Source: a virus
IMG/VR virus record: IMGVR_UViG_3300027844_000680
Location: 1-64,000 of that record
Reading direction: 5' to 3' (one strand)
Length of the DNA: 64,000 bases
The position numbers were made by a program, and so were the translations under genes. Numbering within the stretch: position 1 is the first letter of the stretch; each line of letters starts with the position of its first letter. Below, in pieces: positions 1-9,277 of this stretch. Under the pieces are notes generated by a model. The model worked only from the letters and a program-made list of their open reading frames with translations, was not told the origin of the DNA and searched no databases.

Positions 1-1943
1 ACGGCCACCTGCAAGACGGGGGTCACAGACTTTTCTCCAAGATTGGGGGGTCTGAACTACCTGTACCTTTGGATATGCTCAAGGACGGTGACACGTACTA
101 CTTCCAAAGGACATTCTATCTTTCATCGGGAGCAGCCCTGCTCGACGGACCCCCCTCTTCGTCGTTTTCCCAAACGATGCTGAAAAAGGATCTGCCGCAT
201 AAAGCAAAGATCTCCAAAGGGGCTGGAGGGAAGATTGAGTTCACGGACGACGGCTTTGCCCCGACCTACTACGTTCGAGTGAGGGCGGTTGATTCAAACG
301 TAAACGATGGGGGACCACCGGATGGCGGCGGCTTCGATTCGGAGTTTCGCTATCGTTATATCTTCGACACCCGAAACGTGGATGCAGGGGGCATTGTTGC
401 CCCGATCTTTCCAACCATCAATGGTGAATCCTTGGATGGTTCTTGTGCTGGCCGACCCTCTTCCATAAGTGAACTTGGTATCCCAGGAGACAATACAGCA
501 GACGTACTAATGTCTATTAGGACGGCATTGGCAATCTTGATTCTGGCCCGTGTTGACATGAACTCTATTGACGAGCTTGATCCTGACCGAGCCCCCATTG
601 ACGAGACGTTCATCATGGGCACTTCTGCTTCTACGGCCACATTCCTTTCTATGCCGATGGATGCGAGGCTGACGACAGCAGGTCGTGCAACCGGATTGGA
701 GTTTGCTCGCCCGTTGATTGAAGAGATGTTGGGTTCTGACCCCACCGCCTTCTACGACAAGACCTCTACGGATGCGGCGTTTGTGGACGATATCTCCAGC
801 CGAGTCCAAATGATGGCAAAGAAGATCTATGGTCGCATGGGAAATCTTGGGGACGCATTAGAAGAGATGCTTGCCGAAGAGACTGAACACTTGCGAACTG
901 TGAAGTGGGACGATCTTTGGCCTGACGCTGGCAGTTATGCCGCAGGCAATAGGACGATCCTTGAATCCGTTACGAGCGGCATAGGAACACGGGGGTTGGT
1001 TCGGAACCTTCAATGCGAATATCAGAATGATCCCGAGGGACTCGCCGCCCTTATGTTAGGCACCAGCCCCAACGGGGAGATACGCACCGACACCACCAGC
1101 ATCGACTATTTTTCGGTGTCCCAGGAGATGTCGATTGCCGGGGATGTACCGCTGATCCTTTCCGGTGAAGGTCTTGCGAAACTCAAAAAACACTACGAAG
1201 ATGCTTGTGATACGGACGCCTTGGCTCGATTACAGTCGGCTATTGCGGCCAATCCCCAAGGGGTGCCCGTCGTTTCCCCCGAAGAGTTGGCGGTGATGGT
1301 GCCGGAGGGTGGCCCTGGCACGACACAGGCGGCACAGCCAGAAATGATCTCTTATGCCCAGCCGAACTTCCCAGTGATTCGAGGGACCGGCACTGGTTCC
1401 AAGAAGTCTTGGGTGTCGTGTCGGACTCTGCTTCGACAAGACGGGGAGTTGTTCAGGCAAGCAGGTCTCGTCTTGAATATCGCTGTTGCAGCCCAACGGA
1501 AAAAATCAGCTTGGATGTATTGGCGTATCGGTCCCATGCTGGACCTTGAGAAGTTCTTTCAAGCGATCATCAACTGGATTGAGTCAGCCGCTAAAGCAAT
1601 CCAAGCAATCATCGACACCATTCTGGAGTACATCAACTACATCCAGCAGCGGATCTATGAGGTTCAGGCACTCATTAGGAAGATCAACGCCATCATCCAA
1701 TCCATCTTCCTCTTTGAGATCCCTGCCGGATATGTGTCTTTCTACTACTCTGACGGGACGGACGGCTTGCTAATGGACTTCATGTCCTCTGAAAACAAGC
1801 CCACGGACGCCCCTACGGCATGGGGGGCTTGTGCGCTGGCGGTTGTCCCTCTTATCCCCTACTCCGATTGGCTCCTTGGCTTACTTTTCCCCAGCTTGTT
1901 CGAGGAAGACACAGAGACTACGGGTGGGGAGGCAGCTACCTAA
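1..1943 (+). CDS. 5'-truncated phage structural protein, upstream of baseplate genes
   Basis: The frame is open from the first bases of the window (codons in phase with position 3), so the gene begins upstream. A TTG at 69 is only an internal candidate start. At least 646 residues are visible, ending at TAA 1941-1943. I do not recognise the family. About nt 1540-1710 encode a long amphipathic helical stretch rich in Ile, Ala and Gln (LEKFFQAIINWIESAAKAIQ and onwards), a possible coiled coil or membrane-proximal helix. A region containing GTDGLLMDFM and ENKPTDAP follows, then a hydrophobic tail with PLIPYSDWLLGLLFP. Its position before the gp25-like and J-like genes suggests a baseplate or tail component, which is inference from gene order. 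The stop overlaps the next start (TAATG), suggesting translational coupling. Confidence 0.75.
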   Translation, partial: GHLQDGGHRLFSKIGGSELPVPLDMLKDGDTYYFQRTFYLSSGAALLDGPPSSSFSQTMLKKDLPHKAKISKGAGGKIEFTDDGFAPTYYVRVRAVDSNVNDGGPPDGGGFDSEFRYRYIFDTRNVDAGGIVAPIFPTINGESLDGSCAGRPSSISELGIPGDNTADVLMSIRTALAILILARVDMNSIDELDPDRAPIDETFIMGTSASTATFLSMPMDARLTTAGRATGLEFARPLIEEMLGSDPTAFYDKTSTDAAFVDDISSRVQMMAKKIYGRMGNLGDALEEMLAEETEHLRTVKWDDLWPDAGSYAAGNRTILESVTSGIGTRGLVRNLQCEYQNDPEGLAALMLGTSPNGEIRTDTTSIDYFSVSQEMSIAGDVPLILSGEGLAKLKKHYEDACDTDALARLQSAIAANPQGVPVVSPEELAVMVPEGGPGTTQAAQPEMISYAQPNFPVIRGTGTGSKKSWVSCRTLLRQDGELFRQAGLVLNIAVAAQRKKSAWMYWRIGPMLDLEKFFQAIINWIESAAKAIQAIIDTILEYINYIQQRIYEVQALIRKINAIIQSIFLFEIPAGYVSFYYSDGTDGLLMDFMSSENKPTDAPTAWGACALAVVPLIPYSDWLLGLLFPSLFEEDTETTGGEAAT

Positions 1944-2953
1944 TGGGCTCTTTTGGAGGAATGTCGAGGCTTCGGACCGGATACTGGAGAGGTATCCGAG
2001 ATTGGCTCTTGCGAGAAGGCGTTGACGTTGAACGTCGGATTCAAGCCATTGGTGTGGAACGAAACCGTATTGGAACGATCACTGTCGTCTACGGTCAAAA
2101 GGGTGTTGGGGCAAGTGTCATTAGGACAGAGAGCCGCCGAGCATTTGCGGTGTCCCCAGGATCTTCTTTGGAGAAGTTGGTTCAGGCTTACGTTATGATG
2201 GGCGGCAATCCATTGGACATTTCAATGTTCATGCTACCTGATAGAACCGTACACATCTCATCTGCCAAGGACCACAATGATGTGGATGTATATGAGGAAG
2301 TATACCCCTATGGTGGTGTAGCCGCCCCCGTCAGTGCCCACGGCCCAGAAGACACCACGATGGATCGAGGGTCTTTACCAGACGGTGCCCCGGTTCAAGC
2401 AAGTGATTACAGTTCATACCCAGGTGGGAAGCTCAATCTCAAGAAATATAGTGCAGAGCGCATTGGGGGCCAAGCACGGTTGGTTTGGTTGGATGTTCAT
2501 ACGAGCACTTCCCACACTATCCATAAGGCAAGGCGGTGGGCGAACCAAGAGATTGCGGAGAAGCTCCATCTACTTGAACACAAGATCATCAAGCTCATGG
2601 ATCTTCGTGAACAGCTTTGGGACGAGTATTACTTCGAGCTTGGTCAAGCCTGGGCAGGAACGATTGCGGCGTTTGACGCCACTGCTATGCCGAGCAAGCT
2701 GATTGACGGGCAAGACCTTTCCTTTGTCGATGATGAGGACGATTCTGATTCCATGTTTGGGGACCGGGGGATTTACGTGAAGGTTCATACCTTGGCCTCC
2801 ATCGTCTCGGACCTCGATGACATTTTCTTCGTTCAACAGAAATCCGGTCAGACCATGTTCGTCCCTCAATATGATGATCTATTGGTCAATACGCAGTGGG
2901 CTTATGGAGATTTACCGCAGGGCGAGGAAGCCTTGCTCACCTTGATGATGTAA
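1943..2953 (+). CDS. Unknown virion-region protein, 336 aa
   Basis: I choose the ATG at 1943 (MGSFGGMSRLRTGYW) because it overlaps the upstream stop as TAATG. The frame stays open further upstream, to an ATG at 1820, but that start would lie deep inside the previous gene. No domain is recognised. The N-terminal third is basic and contains a predicted beta segment (IGTITVVYGQ). The middle has a helix-rich part (HKARRWANQEIAEKLHLLEH), and residues around 270-280 form a strongly acidic patch (DDEDDSDSMFGD). It lies directly before the gp25-like baseplate gene, so a tail or baseplate accessory role is plausible but only from context. A 48-nt gap follows before the next gene. Confidence 0.75.
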   Translation: MGSFGGMSRLRTGYWRGIRDWLLREGVDVERRIQAIGVERNRIGTITVVYGQKGVGASVIRTESRRAFAVSPGSSLEKLVQAYVMMGGNPLDISMFMLPDRTVHISSAKDHNDVDVYEEVYPYGGVAAPVSAHGPEDTTMDRGSLPDGAPVQASDYSSYPGGKLNLKKYSAERIGGQARLVWLDVHTSTSHTIHKARRWANQEIAEKLHLLEHKIIKLMDLREQLWDEYYFELGQAWAGTIAAFDATAMPSKLIDGQDLSFVDDEDDSDSMFGDRGIYVKVHTLASIVSDLDDIFFVQQKSGQTMFVPQYDDLLVNTQWAYGDLPQGEEALLTLMM

Positions 2954-3001
2954 CCGTTTTCCGCTCTATACACCCCCTTATGGTGGGAGCTTTGGACCAC
3001 C

Positions 3002-4141
3002 ATGAGTATCGATGTCAGACTTACATATTCTTGCCCCCACATCACCGTGGAAGAGGTGGTAGAGGTGTTAGACAGACAGGTGTTGAAGACGAGACAACCT
3101 GTTGCTTCTACCAAGCTGGTTAGGGTGTTGGTCAATGATGTGTTTGAGATCCCCTCCGAGGGGTCATATTCCCAGGCTCAGTTGATCAGTAGAGTTGGCC
3201 CTTACTTCATCGTAAAGAACGAGCAGGAGTTTGTAGTCACCGGGTCATCCGAGACCGTGACTTTGGCTCTTACCTCTACCGAGGACACCGGCAGGTCACT
3301 AACGACTAATGAGTTGGTTGCTCTTCTTCGGCCACTTACGACGACCCTGCACTTTGAGAATAAAGGCGGGGCACTCTTGATTCGGGATACCTCGAACATT
3401 GGGCCAAGGTCTTCCTTGCGTCTTTCTGGGTCCGCAGCCGAGAACCTCTTTCCTCATCAGACAGGAGACCGGGGAAAACAACTCTGGCCTGGGTGGGACA
3501 TTTGGACGCCCCCTGGAATGATTACCTCCAAGTACGTTCGGTTCCGTTCCCCCATTCGGTCTAATCCAAGGATTACTGTGACCTACCCCGTCCGTCGCAC
3601 CCGTTGTCTTCGATGTCGGGGTGGAGAGGTCGAGAACGATCCTCGCTTCACGGAAGCAGGCCAGATGATCTTGGTTGAGAATGAGAACCTATTGAATCAG
3701 TTGGTGTTGAAATCCTTGCTGACAGATAAGGGTTCTAACCCCTATTTCAAGGGGTATGGGACGCTCCTTCGGAGTAGAATCGGCAAGAAGGCCACAACAG
3801 GGATCGCCGCTTCGATATCTCAAGATGTGACGAGATGCCTTGAGAAAGTGAAACAGTGGCAGGGAACCCAGTCAGGGTATCAGTACGTTAGCCGTAAAGA
3901 GCGGCTTTCAGAGATCGTGTCCGTAGACACGTCCCCACACAAAGACGACCCCTCGACTTTCATGGTGGACGTTGTTGTCCGTAATGCTTCTCGGTCACCA
4001 ATCCGCATTTCAGTGATTTACACGGTTCCTGGGGTGGTGGCACGGTTGATTAGGGACGGTATTCCGTTGGCACAAGTAGGAGATACCGGGGGCACGTTGG
4101 TAGCTCTCGCAGACCTCAACCCAAGACGGGGAGCCTTCTAA
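3002..4141 (+). CDS. Baseplate wedge protein, gp25-like C-terminal domain
   Basis: The protein has 379 residues. Its C-terminal half (about residues 212-379) has the gp25-like pattern: NLLNQLVLKSLLTDKGSN, a Gly-Tyr-Gly-Thr-Leu segment, a helical region and then beta strands ending in ISVIYTVPG. Proteins of this family join baseplate wedges around the hub in contractile tails. Just before it sits CLRCRGGEVENDPRF, with C202 and C205 forming a CxxC that could be half of a metal site. The N-terminal 200 residues are not recognised and make the protein much longer than T4 gp25. The ATG has GGGAG upstream. The TAA stop overlaps the next ATG (TAATG at 4139-4143), coupling it to the J-like gene, the usual gp25-then-J order. 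Confidence 0.72.
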   Translation: MSIDVRLTYSCPHITVEEVVEVLDRQVLKTRQPVASTKLVRVLVNDVFEIPSEGSYSQAQLISRVGPYFIVKNEQEFVVTGSSETVTLALTSTEDTGRSLTTNELVALLRPLTTTLHFENKGGALLIRDTSNIGPRSSLRLSGSAAENLFPHQTGDRGKQLWPGWDIWTPPGMITSKYVRFRSPIRSNPRITVTYPVRRTRCLRCRGGEVENDPRFTEAGQMILVENENLLNQLVLKSLLTDKGSNPYFKGYGTLLRSRIGKKATTGIAASISQDVTRCLEKVKQWQGTQSGYQYVSRKERLSEIVSVDTSPHKDDPSTFMVDVVVRNASRSPIRISVIYTVPGVVARLIRDGIPLAQVGDTGGTLVALADLNPRRGAF

Positions 4142-7100
4142 TGTCTGAAGTAACCTTTCTTTGCCCCGATGGGGCCTCTCGATCTGACTTCGTGTTCACG
4201 ACAGACGTGGAGTACCGCTTCTTCATTGGGACATGCCCCGCAGACACCGCCTATATGCAGATTTCTGTGTTTGGTGGTCCGATGTTGGATGATCCAGACC
4301 TTATCACTTTCGAGGGGGATAGCTTCATTATCCCCAACCCCACCAAGTATCCAAATGGGATGCGGTTGCTGCCTGGGCAAAACCTAATCGAAGTACGGGC
4401 AATAAGAACTTCGGGGGGCATCACACCCACATCCTCTATCCAAGCCACGTTATCTCAAGACGATGCTCTTCTTCTTTATGCTGCCCCAACTGGGTTGAGG
4501 ATGGATCGAGAAAATGGGTTTGTCCGCTTCGTCATAGAGTACACGCAGGGTGATTCTTTTCAAGGGTTCAACGTCTACGCAAGCCCCGACCCTGGTGGGA
4601 CAACGGGCTACATCAAGTTGAACCCGACCTTGATCACGGACCTGTATACGACAGAGGAAGTCGTTACTCCTTTGGGTGAGTTGCAGGCAGATACGGCGAT
4701 TGTCCTCGATGAAAACGGGAAGCCGCTGGCAGATCCCCTATATTTCCGAGTGACTGGAGAGCAAGAGGGTCGGTCAGGGAACGCCCTTCAGATGGACATC
4801 AATGAACGTATAGCTGTTTCAGAGACATCCCGGCATCTTCGTACAACTCTCTTGTTAGAGTCAGTAGCGAAGAAAACCTACTATGCCTTTGAGCATCAAA
4901 GGGATGCCGTTTACACAACCCCAGGTCGCTCCACGATTCCAAACTCGATTCTGGCGGGAACCCCAGTAACAGACGATCTCTATTACGTTGCTGCGGCGGT
5001 GTACTACGACTCAACCACTTTGAGGGAGTATTCGTCTCCTTTTTCTGTTGAGGTGACGGGCAAGCCTCTTGTAGTGACCCCGCAGATAGGTACATTCCCC
5101 GCTACGTCTCGGCGTCGGATTCTCAATGAACTGACCCAATCGATTCATCGCAGTAATCCTCATGTAGCGGTTCAACCGGGGTCCGTGCTGCGAGACGTGT
5201 TCATTGATCCAATGTCGTCAGAATCACAGAGACTCCGGTTCATCCTGGAGTTTCTACACGCAGCACAATCTTTTTCAACACTGCTTGTCATTGATGATCC
5301 GACAGGGAGTGGGGTGTCTGTTGACACGAAACTCTCCCCTTACAAGCAGGCAATCGGGCAAGCCTTCTATTTGAGCAACACCCTTGATGTGCAAGCTCTC
5401 ATTGATATGTGTTTCAGCAAGCTCGCCCACAACCTTGGGATTTCACGGAGGTTGGGGACCAGGGCACGGGGAGAGGTAACTTTCTATACCCCTACTCGAC
5501 CGACACAGACCATCACAATACCGCTTGGGACAGTTGTTACAGGTGGGGGTAGGGAGTTCAAGACAACCTCTGCGGCACGGATTCCAGCCACCTTGTCAGC
5601 GCAATACTATGATTCTGGGACAGGCACGTACCGAGTTCGAGCTTACGTTCGAGACGCTGGGGTCGGAGCCTCTGGAAATCTGTCAGCAGGACAGATGTCT
5701 TCTTTCAGTTCTTCTGGGCTATCAAGTGTTTCAGTAATGAACGAGTCCGCTACCTTTGGGGGCCTTGATAGAGAAGGCAACACGGCTTTAGCCATTAGAG
5801 CTATGGGGGCGATTGCCAGTGTCGATAGCGGTACGCTTCGGGGGTACGAACAAACTGTGGCTTCGATGGCAGGGGTGATTGAGTCGAAAGTTGTGGTGGC
5901 AGGCGATTCTTTGATGAAGCGTGACTACGACTACACCTTGGGACAGAACCGGGGTGGGAAGGTTGATATCTATGTTCGAGGTTTACAACTTTCCACAGTC
6001 ACGGACACTTTCGCCTTTTCGTTCGAGACAGCCTATGACGTAGTGTTTGAGCCTGTGGGAGACCCTCAAGATCTTATCTTTCAGTCCCAAGATGAAACAC
6101 TTTCCGAGGACAACCCCATCATTGAGATGTTGAACTTCCCAGATAGGACACCCCCGCTGGGTATTCTGAACGCCTCGACCGGAGGCCGATTCGTGCTTGA
6201 TGGTCTGGAGATTCTTTCTTACGACACGATTCAGATTTCCAGCGAGTTCAATGACCCCGCAGACATTGATGTGACTGATGTCATCACGGGAGATTACCGC
6301 TATCGGACCAGTCTTCAGTTTACCCCCACCCGACAGCCCGTTAGCTCGGTTGTTTTGATGGAAGGTTCTGATGGAACGATTTTATCGTCCCAGGACTATG
6401 TTCTCTATCGACTTGATGATCCCCTGGTCATGGGAAGATCCTCTACGGCAGCAAACTATGTTCAAGTGGATAGTGCCACCAGCATTGGAACGGTTCTTCA
6501 AGTTGACGGTGAAGAGCACCTTATCCTTGGGGCCAACATTGAGTATCTCTTCATGCTCGGGGCCAACAAGCTGACCATTGTGATCAAGGATAGCGAAGGC
6601 ACAGTCTTCAATGGACCCGAGGAAAATAACCCCGATTACCGGATCATTTCTCCCGAAGATTCCCAGACAACTTTTGGTATTCAGAGGACTGAAGACACCG
6701 AGATCATTTCTGGGCAGGAGGTCTTCATTGATTACTCCCATGATGAGAACTTTACGATCCAATACATGACGAACTCCTTGATTGGGACGACCCAAAACTC
6801 CCTGGAAGCAGACCGCCACTTGACCGCAGATATTGTAGTCAAGGAGGCCACGAAGACGGCTGTTGATATTTCTGCCACGATTGTGCTGGCCTCGGGAGCA
6901 AATGTTGAGACAGTTGAGAATGAGATCCGCAACAAGCTGGTCAATCTTTTCAACAGCCTTCAACTCGGGGTTGCCCTACGTCATTCAGATGTATTGGAGC
7001 AGCTTGATTCGACCTCTGGCGTTTCTTATGTCGTGGTGCCGTTGACCCGACTGGCCCGACAAGAGGGTTCATTGGTGATTCGGGAGAGGTTAGACACCTC

Positions 7101-7650
7101 TGAATCGGAAGATACTTTGTTCATCAAGAGTTGGTCTTCTGATTTGGTCCACACGTACTTGGTTACAGGGCCTCTTTCTTCGGCCACTCTGAATGGGGGC
7201 GGTGAGGGAAATGAATATCGAGCCATTCAACAGGATGGCTTGGATTTGGTGTTGGAAACCATCATCCCGAATGAAGCAGGACAGCCTCTTCAGAAGAAGG
7301 TTGGCAAGTGCTTCATCATCGGGAACGGTGGCGTTATGATTCCTGGCTACAACGATGATGACACTGTGGCAGCAACCTATCCAAAGATGGATCAAAACGA
7401 GCGTTACGAACAGTCAATGTCCATGACCCAAAATCGGGTTTTGGTCACGGTAGCTGCTTCAGATTCCCCTACGAACCACAACTATGAGGTGACTTACTAT
7501 GTGGGTGAAGATCTGGGTGTCGGGAACATTGAGCCAGAAGCGATTGAGTATCTGACAGCCGGGAACTTCGACTTCATCTTCGATGAGGACACTCCGAGAG
7601 TTACTTCTCGGAGTACATATAGTCGCACCACGTCCACGGGAACCTACTGA
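4141..7650 (+). CDS. Baseplate J-like protein, 1169 aa
   Basis: Baseplate J-like proteins (P2 gpJ and T4 gp6 relatives) form the wedge ring of contractile tails. The J core spans about residues 322-760: HVAVQPGSVLRDVFIDPMSS, a conserved strand region with VTGGGREFKTT, then FGGLDREGNTALAIRAMGA and ASVDSGTLRGYEQTV, which are characteristic J-like motifs. A late segment around residues 920-980 (LVNLFNSLQLGVALRHSDVL, then a GVSYVVVPL strand) matches the usual J C-terminal part. The first 300 residues are an extra region including a fibronectin-like segment (GFNVYASPDPGG). The protein is two to three times the common length, so it carries inserted or appended modules. The start overlaps the upstream stop and the end overlaps the next start (TGATG at 7648-7652). 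Confidence 0.85.
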   Translation: MSEVTFLCPDGASRSDFVFTTDVEYRFFIGTCPADTAYMQISVFGGPMLDDPDLITFEGDSFIIPNPTKYPNGMRLLPGQNLIEVRAIRTSGGITPTSSIQATLSQDDALLLYAAPTGLRMDRENGFVRFVIEYTQGDSFQGFNVYASPDPGGTTGYIKLNPTLITDLYTTEEVVTPLGELQADTAIVLDENGKPLADPLYFRVTGEQEGRSGNALQMDINERIAVSETSRHLRTTLLLESVAKKTYYAFEHQRDAVYTTPGRSTIPNSILAGTPVTDDLYYVAAAVYYDSTTLREYSSPFSVEVTGKPLVVTPQIGTFPATSRRRILNELTQSIHRSNPHVAVQPGSVLRDVFIDPMSSESQRLRFILEFLHAAQSFSTLLVIDDPTGSGVSVDTKLSPYKQAIGQAFYLSNTLDVQALIDMCFSKLAHNLGISRRLGTRARGEVTFYTPTRPTQTITIPLGTVVTGGGREFKTTSAARIPATLSAQYYDSGTGTYRVRAYVRDAGVGASGNLSAGQMSSFSSSGLSSVSVMNESATFGGLDREGNTALAIRAMGAIASVDSGTLRGYEQTVASMAGVIESKVVVAGDSLMKRDYDYTLGQNRGGKVDIYVRGLQLSTVTDTFAFSFETAYDVVFEPVGDPQDLIFQSQDETLSEDNPIIEMLNFPDRTPPLGILNASTGGRFVLDGLEILSYDTIQISSEFNDPADIDVTDVITGDYRYRTSLQFTPTRQPVSSVVLMEGSDGTILSSQDYVLYRLDDPLVMGRSSTAANYVQVDSATSIGTVLQVDGEEHLILGANIEYLFMLGANKLTIVIKDSEGTVFNGPEENNPDYRIISPEDSQTTFGIQRTEDTEIISGQEVFIDYSHDENFTIQYMTNSLIGTTQNSLEADRHLTADIVVKEATKTAVDISATIVLASGANVETVENEIRNKLVNLFNSLQLGVALRHSDVLEQLDSTSGVSYVVVPLTRLARQEGSLVIRERLDTSESEDTLFIKSWSSDLVHTYLVTGPLSSATLNGGGEGNEYRAIQQDGLDLVLETIIPNEAGQPLQKKVGKCFIIGNGGVMIPGYNDDDTVAATYPKMDQNERYEQSMSMTQNRVLVTVAASDSPTNHNYEVTYYVGEDLGVGNIEPEAIEYLTAGNFDFIFDEDTPRVTSRSTYSRTTSTGTY

Positions 7651-9203
7651 TGGCTTACGGGGACGGTGGAGATGGTGGAGACTCCACCAAGAAGACTTCT
7701 GGCCTTCCCAGGAGAGGCAGTCAGCTAAAGGGGGGTCCAGATCTTCCCAAAAACTCTTATGTTGAAGGGTCCAAGAAGATTGTCCCGGGTTCAGTCCCCC
7801 TCAACCCAAGCTCTATCCGACCTGTTGGACAGCAGTACCATGATGTTATCAAGAAGCAGACCGAAAACATCATGGGATTCTTCACCGCTGTTCTTCCCAG
7901 CAACTATGTAAGTCAGGTTCGTGGGCCGTTTTACACACTTCAGTTTCAGTCCGCAGCCGAACAGATTGCGAAGATCCAGATTGAAGCCCAGGAAGCCTTT
8001 GCTGATTCGGACTATGACTTCACCCGACCCGAGTTCCTTTGGCAGATCCTTGGGACTCTGGTTTTCCCTGCTCACGGTCTTGAGGGTACACCAGACATTC
8101 CCATCGACCATGAATACCGCCATTTCTTGCGGAGCATGGTGGTGCTTTTCCTCAAGGGGGCACGTCCAGCAACTATTGAAGCTGGTATTACATTACTGAC
8201 AGACGCTAACCTGACCCTAATCGAGAAGTCCCTGGAAACAAAGAGGACGACGGGTGCTGCTTACGGGTTGGATGAGCAGTTCGAGTTTGAGGTTAGCTTG
8301 GACAAGATCCAGTACACCACGGAAGAAGACGGCCATTCTCACACCATGCTGTTGGACAGCCGGGGCACTGGAAAGACCACGGAAACCATCGGGCAAGATG
8401 GGAACCACACCCATGAGATCCTTCGGTTCGTAGTACAAGCCTCCCTTGATGACGGCCACTCACACGATCTGGTGTCCGAGTTCCCCGAAGACCCCACACG
8501 TCTTCAGTACAACGCAGAGATGGTCCTTCGGGCACTCAAGCCCGCCCATACAGCCTACCAGTACCGCTACCTGTTTCGAGAAGCCTTTGGGACGCTGTTC
8601 GATGACAGCATGAGCTTCACCCAGGAACAGTTCCATTATGAGGATTTACGCAAGTTCTGTGCAGGGGCAACCCGAGTCGCAGGGATTGGGGAGACCTTGG
8701 TGGACAGGCGGTTGTTCAGAGACCCAACCAAGAGCTTTCGGTGGATCAAGCCCGGTGCCGAGTTGAACATCACGGCAGGACCGAATCTGGGGCCTTACCG
8801 GGTACAGGATGTCTTGGTCTTCACCGTGGGCCAAGACAGCACCCTACGCCCTTACACCACGTCCAGCGGGTTGGGGGGATCTCTCACGGTCGATGGGGAT
8901 CGGATTACGGACCCAGACCAAAACTTCACTCTCGCCCAAGAGGGGGAGATCCTGACCATTTTAGAAGGCCCCAACACGGGCAGCTATCGCCTTGCTTACT
9001 TGCTTGGATCGGGCGGCGGCCCCGTAGGGTTTGCAGTCGGCCCCGCTACTTCAGTCCGAGTAGAGCCGACCACCCTTCGCCTGGATACACGGATGCCGGT
9101 CTCTCTTGAAGAACAAGCCTATACAGTGTCCGTAGATAGACTGGGAACGAGAGTTCCCCAAGTTGTGGAGGGAGAGGATGCCACAGAGCTTTTTTACCTC
9201 TGA
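7650..9203 (+). CDS. Baseplate / fibre-connector protein with HxH insertion
   Basis: The 517-residue protein directly follows the J-like gene, the position of gpI-type connectors that link the baseplate to fibres. Residues around 85-200 have the pattern of phage baseplate proteins (DYDFTRPEFLWQILG, HEYRHFLRSMVVLFLKGARP, TLIEKSLE). At nt 8328-8470 a histidine-rich insertion has three clustered motifs, DGHSH, DGNHTH and DGHSH. HxH motifs bind metal in several trimeric phage tail tips, for example T4 gp12. The C-terminal part is beta-rich with two repeated segments, ITAGPNLGPYRVQDV and ILEGPNTGSYRLAYL. The role is inferred from order and motif similarity, not from a confirmed homologue. A 74-nt spacer with no obvious promoter separates it from the next gene. 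Confidence 0.6.
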   Translation: MAYGDGGDGGDSTKKTSGLPRRGSQLKGGPDLPKNSYVEGSKKIVPGSVPLNPSSIRPVGQQYHDVIKKQTENIMGFFTAVLPSNYVSQVRGPFYTLQFQSAAEQIAKIQIEAQEAFADSDYDFTRPEFLWQILGTLVFPAHGLEGTPDIPIDHEYRHFLRSMVVLFLKGARPATIEAGITLLTDANLTLIEKSLETKRTTGAAYGLDEQFEFEVSLDKIQYTTEEDGHSHTMLLDSRGTGKTTETIGQDGNHTHEILRFVVQASLDDGHSHDLVSEFPEDPTRLQYNAEMVLRALKPAHTAYQYRYLFREAFGTLFDDSMSFTQEQFHYEDLRKFCAGATRVAGIGETLVDRRLFRDPTKSFRWIKPGAELNITAGPNLGPYRVQDVLVFTVGQDSTLRPYTTSSGLGGSLTVDGDRITDPDQNFTLAQEGEILTILEGPNTGSYRLAYLLGSGGGPVGFAVGPATSVRVEPTTLRLDTRMPVSLEEQAYTVSVDRLGTRVPQVVEGEDATELFYL

Positions 9204-9277
9204 TTTCAGGGCGGGCTTCCATATCCCTTCAATAGCTCCCCTTGATTGAGGATCGCACTTGATGGAGAGGTTCACCC

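Noticed and set aside
1820-1942. Longer start for the 336-residue protein
   Set aside because: It would overlap the upstream gene by more than 120 bases, while ATG 1943 forms a typical TAATG overlap.
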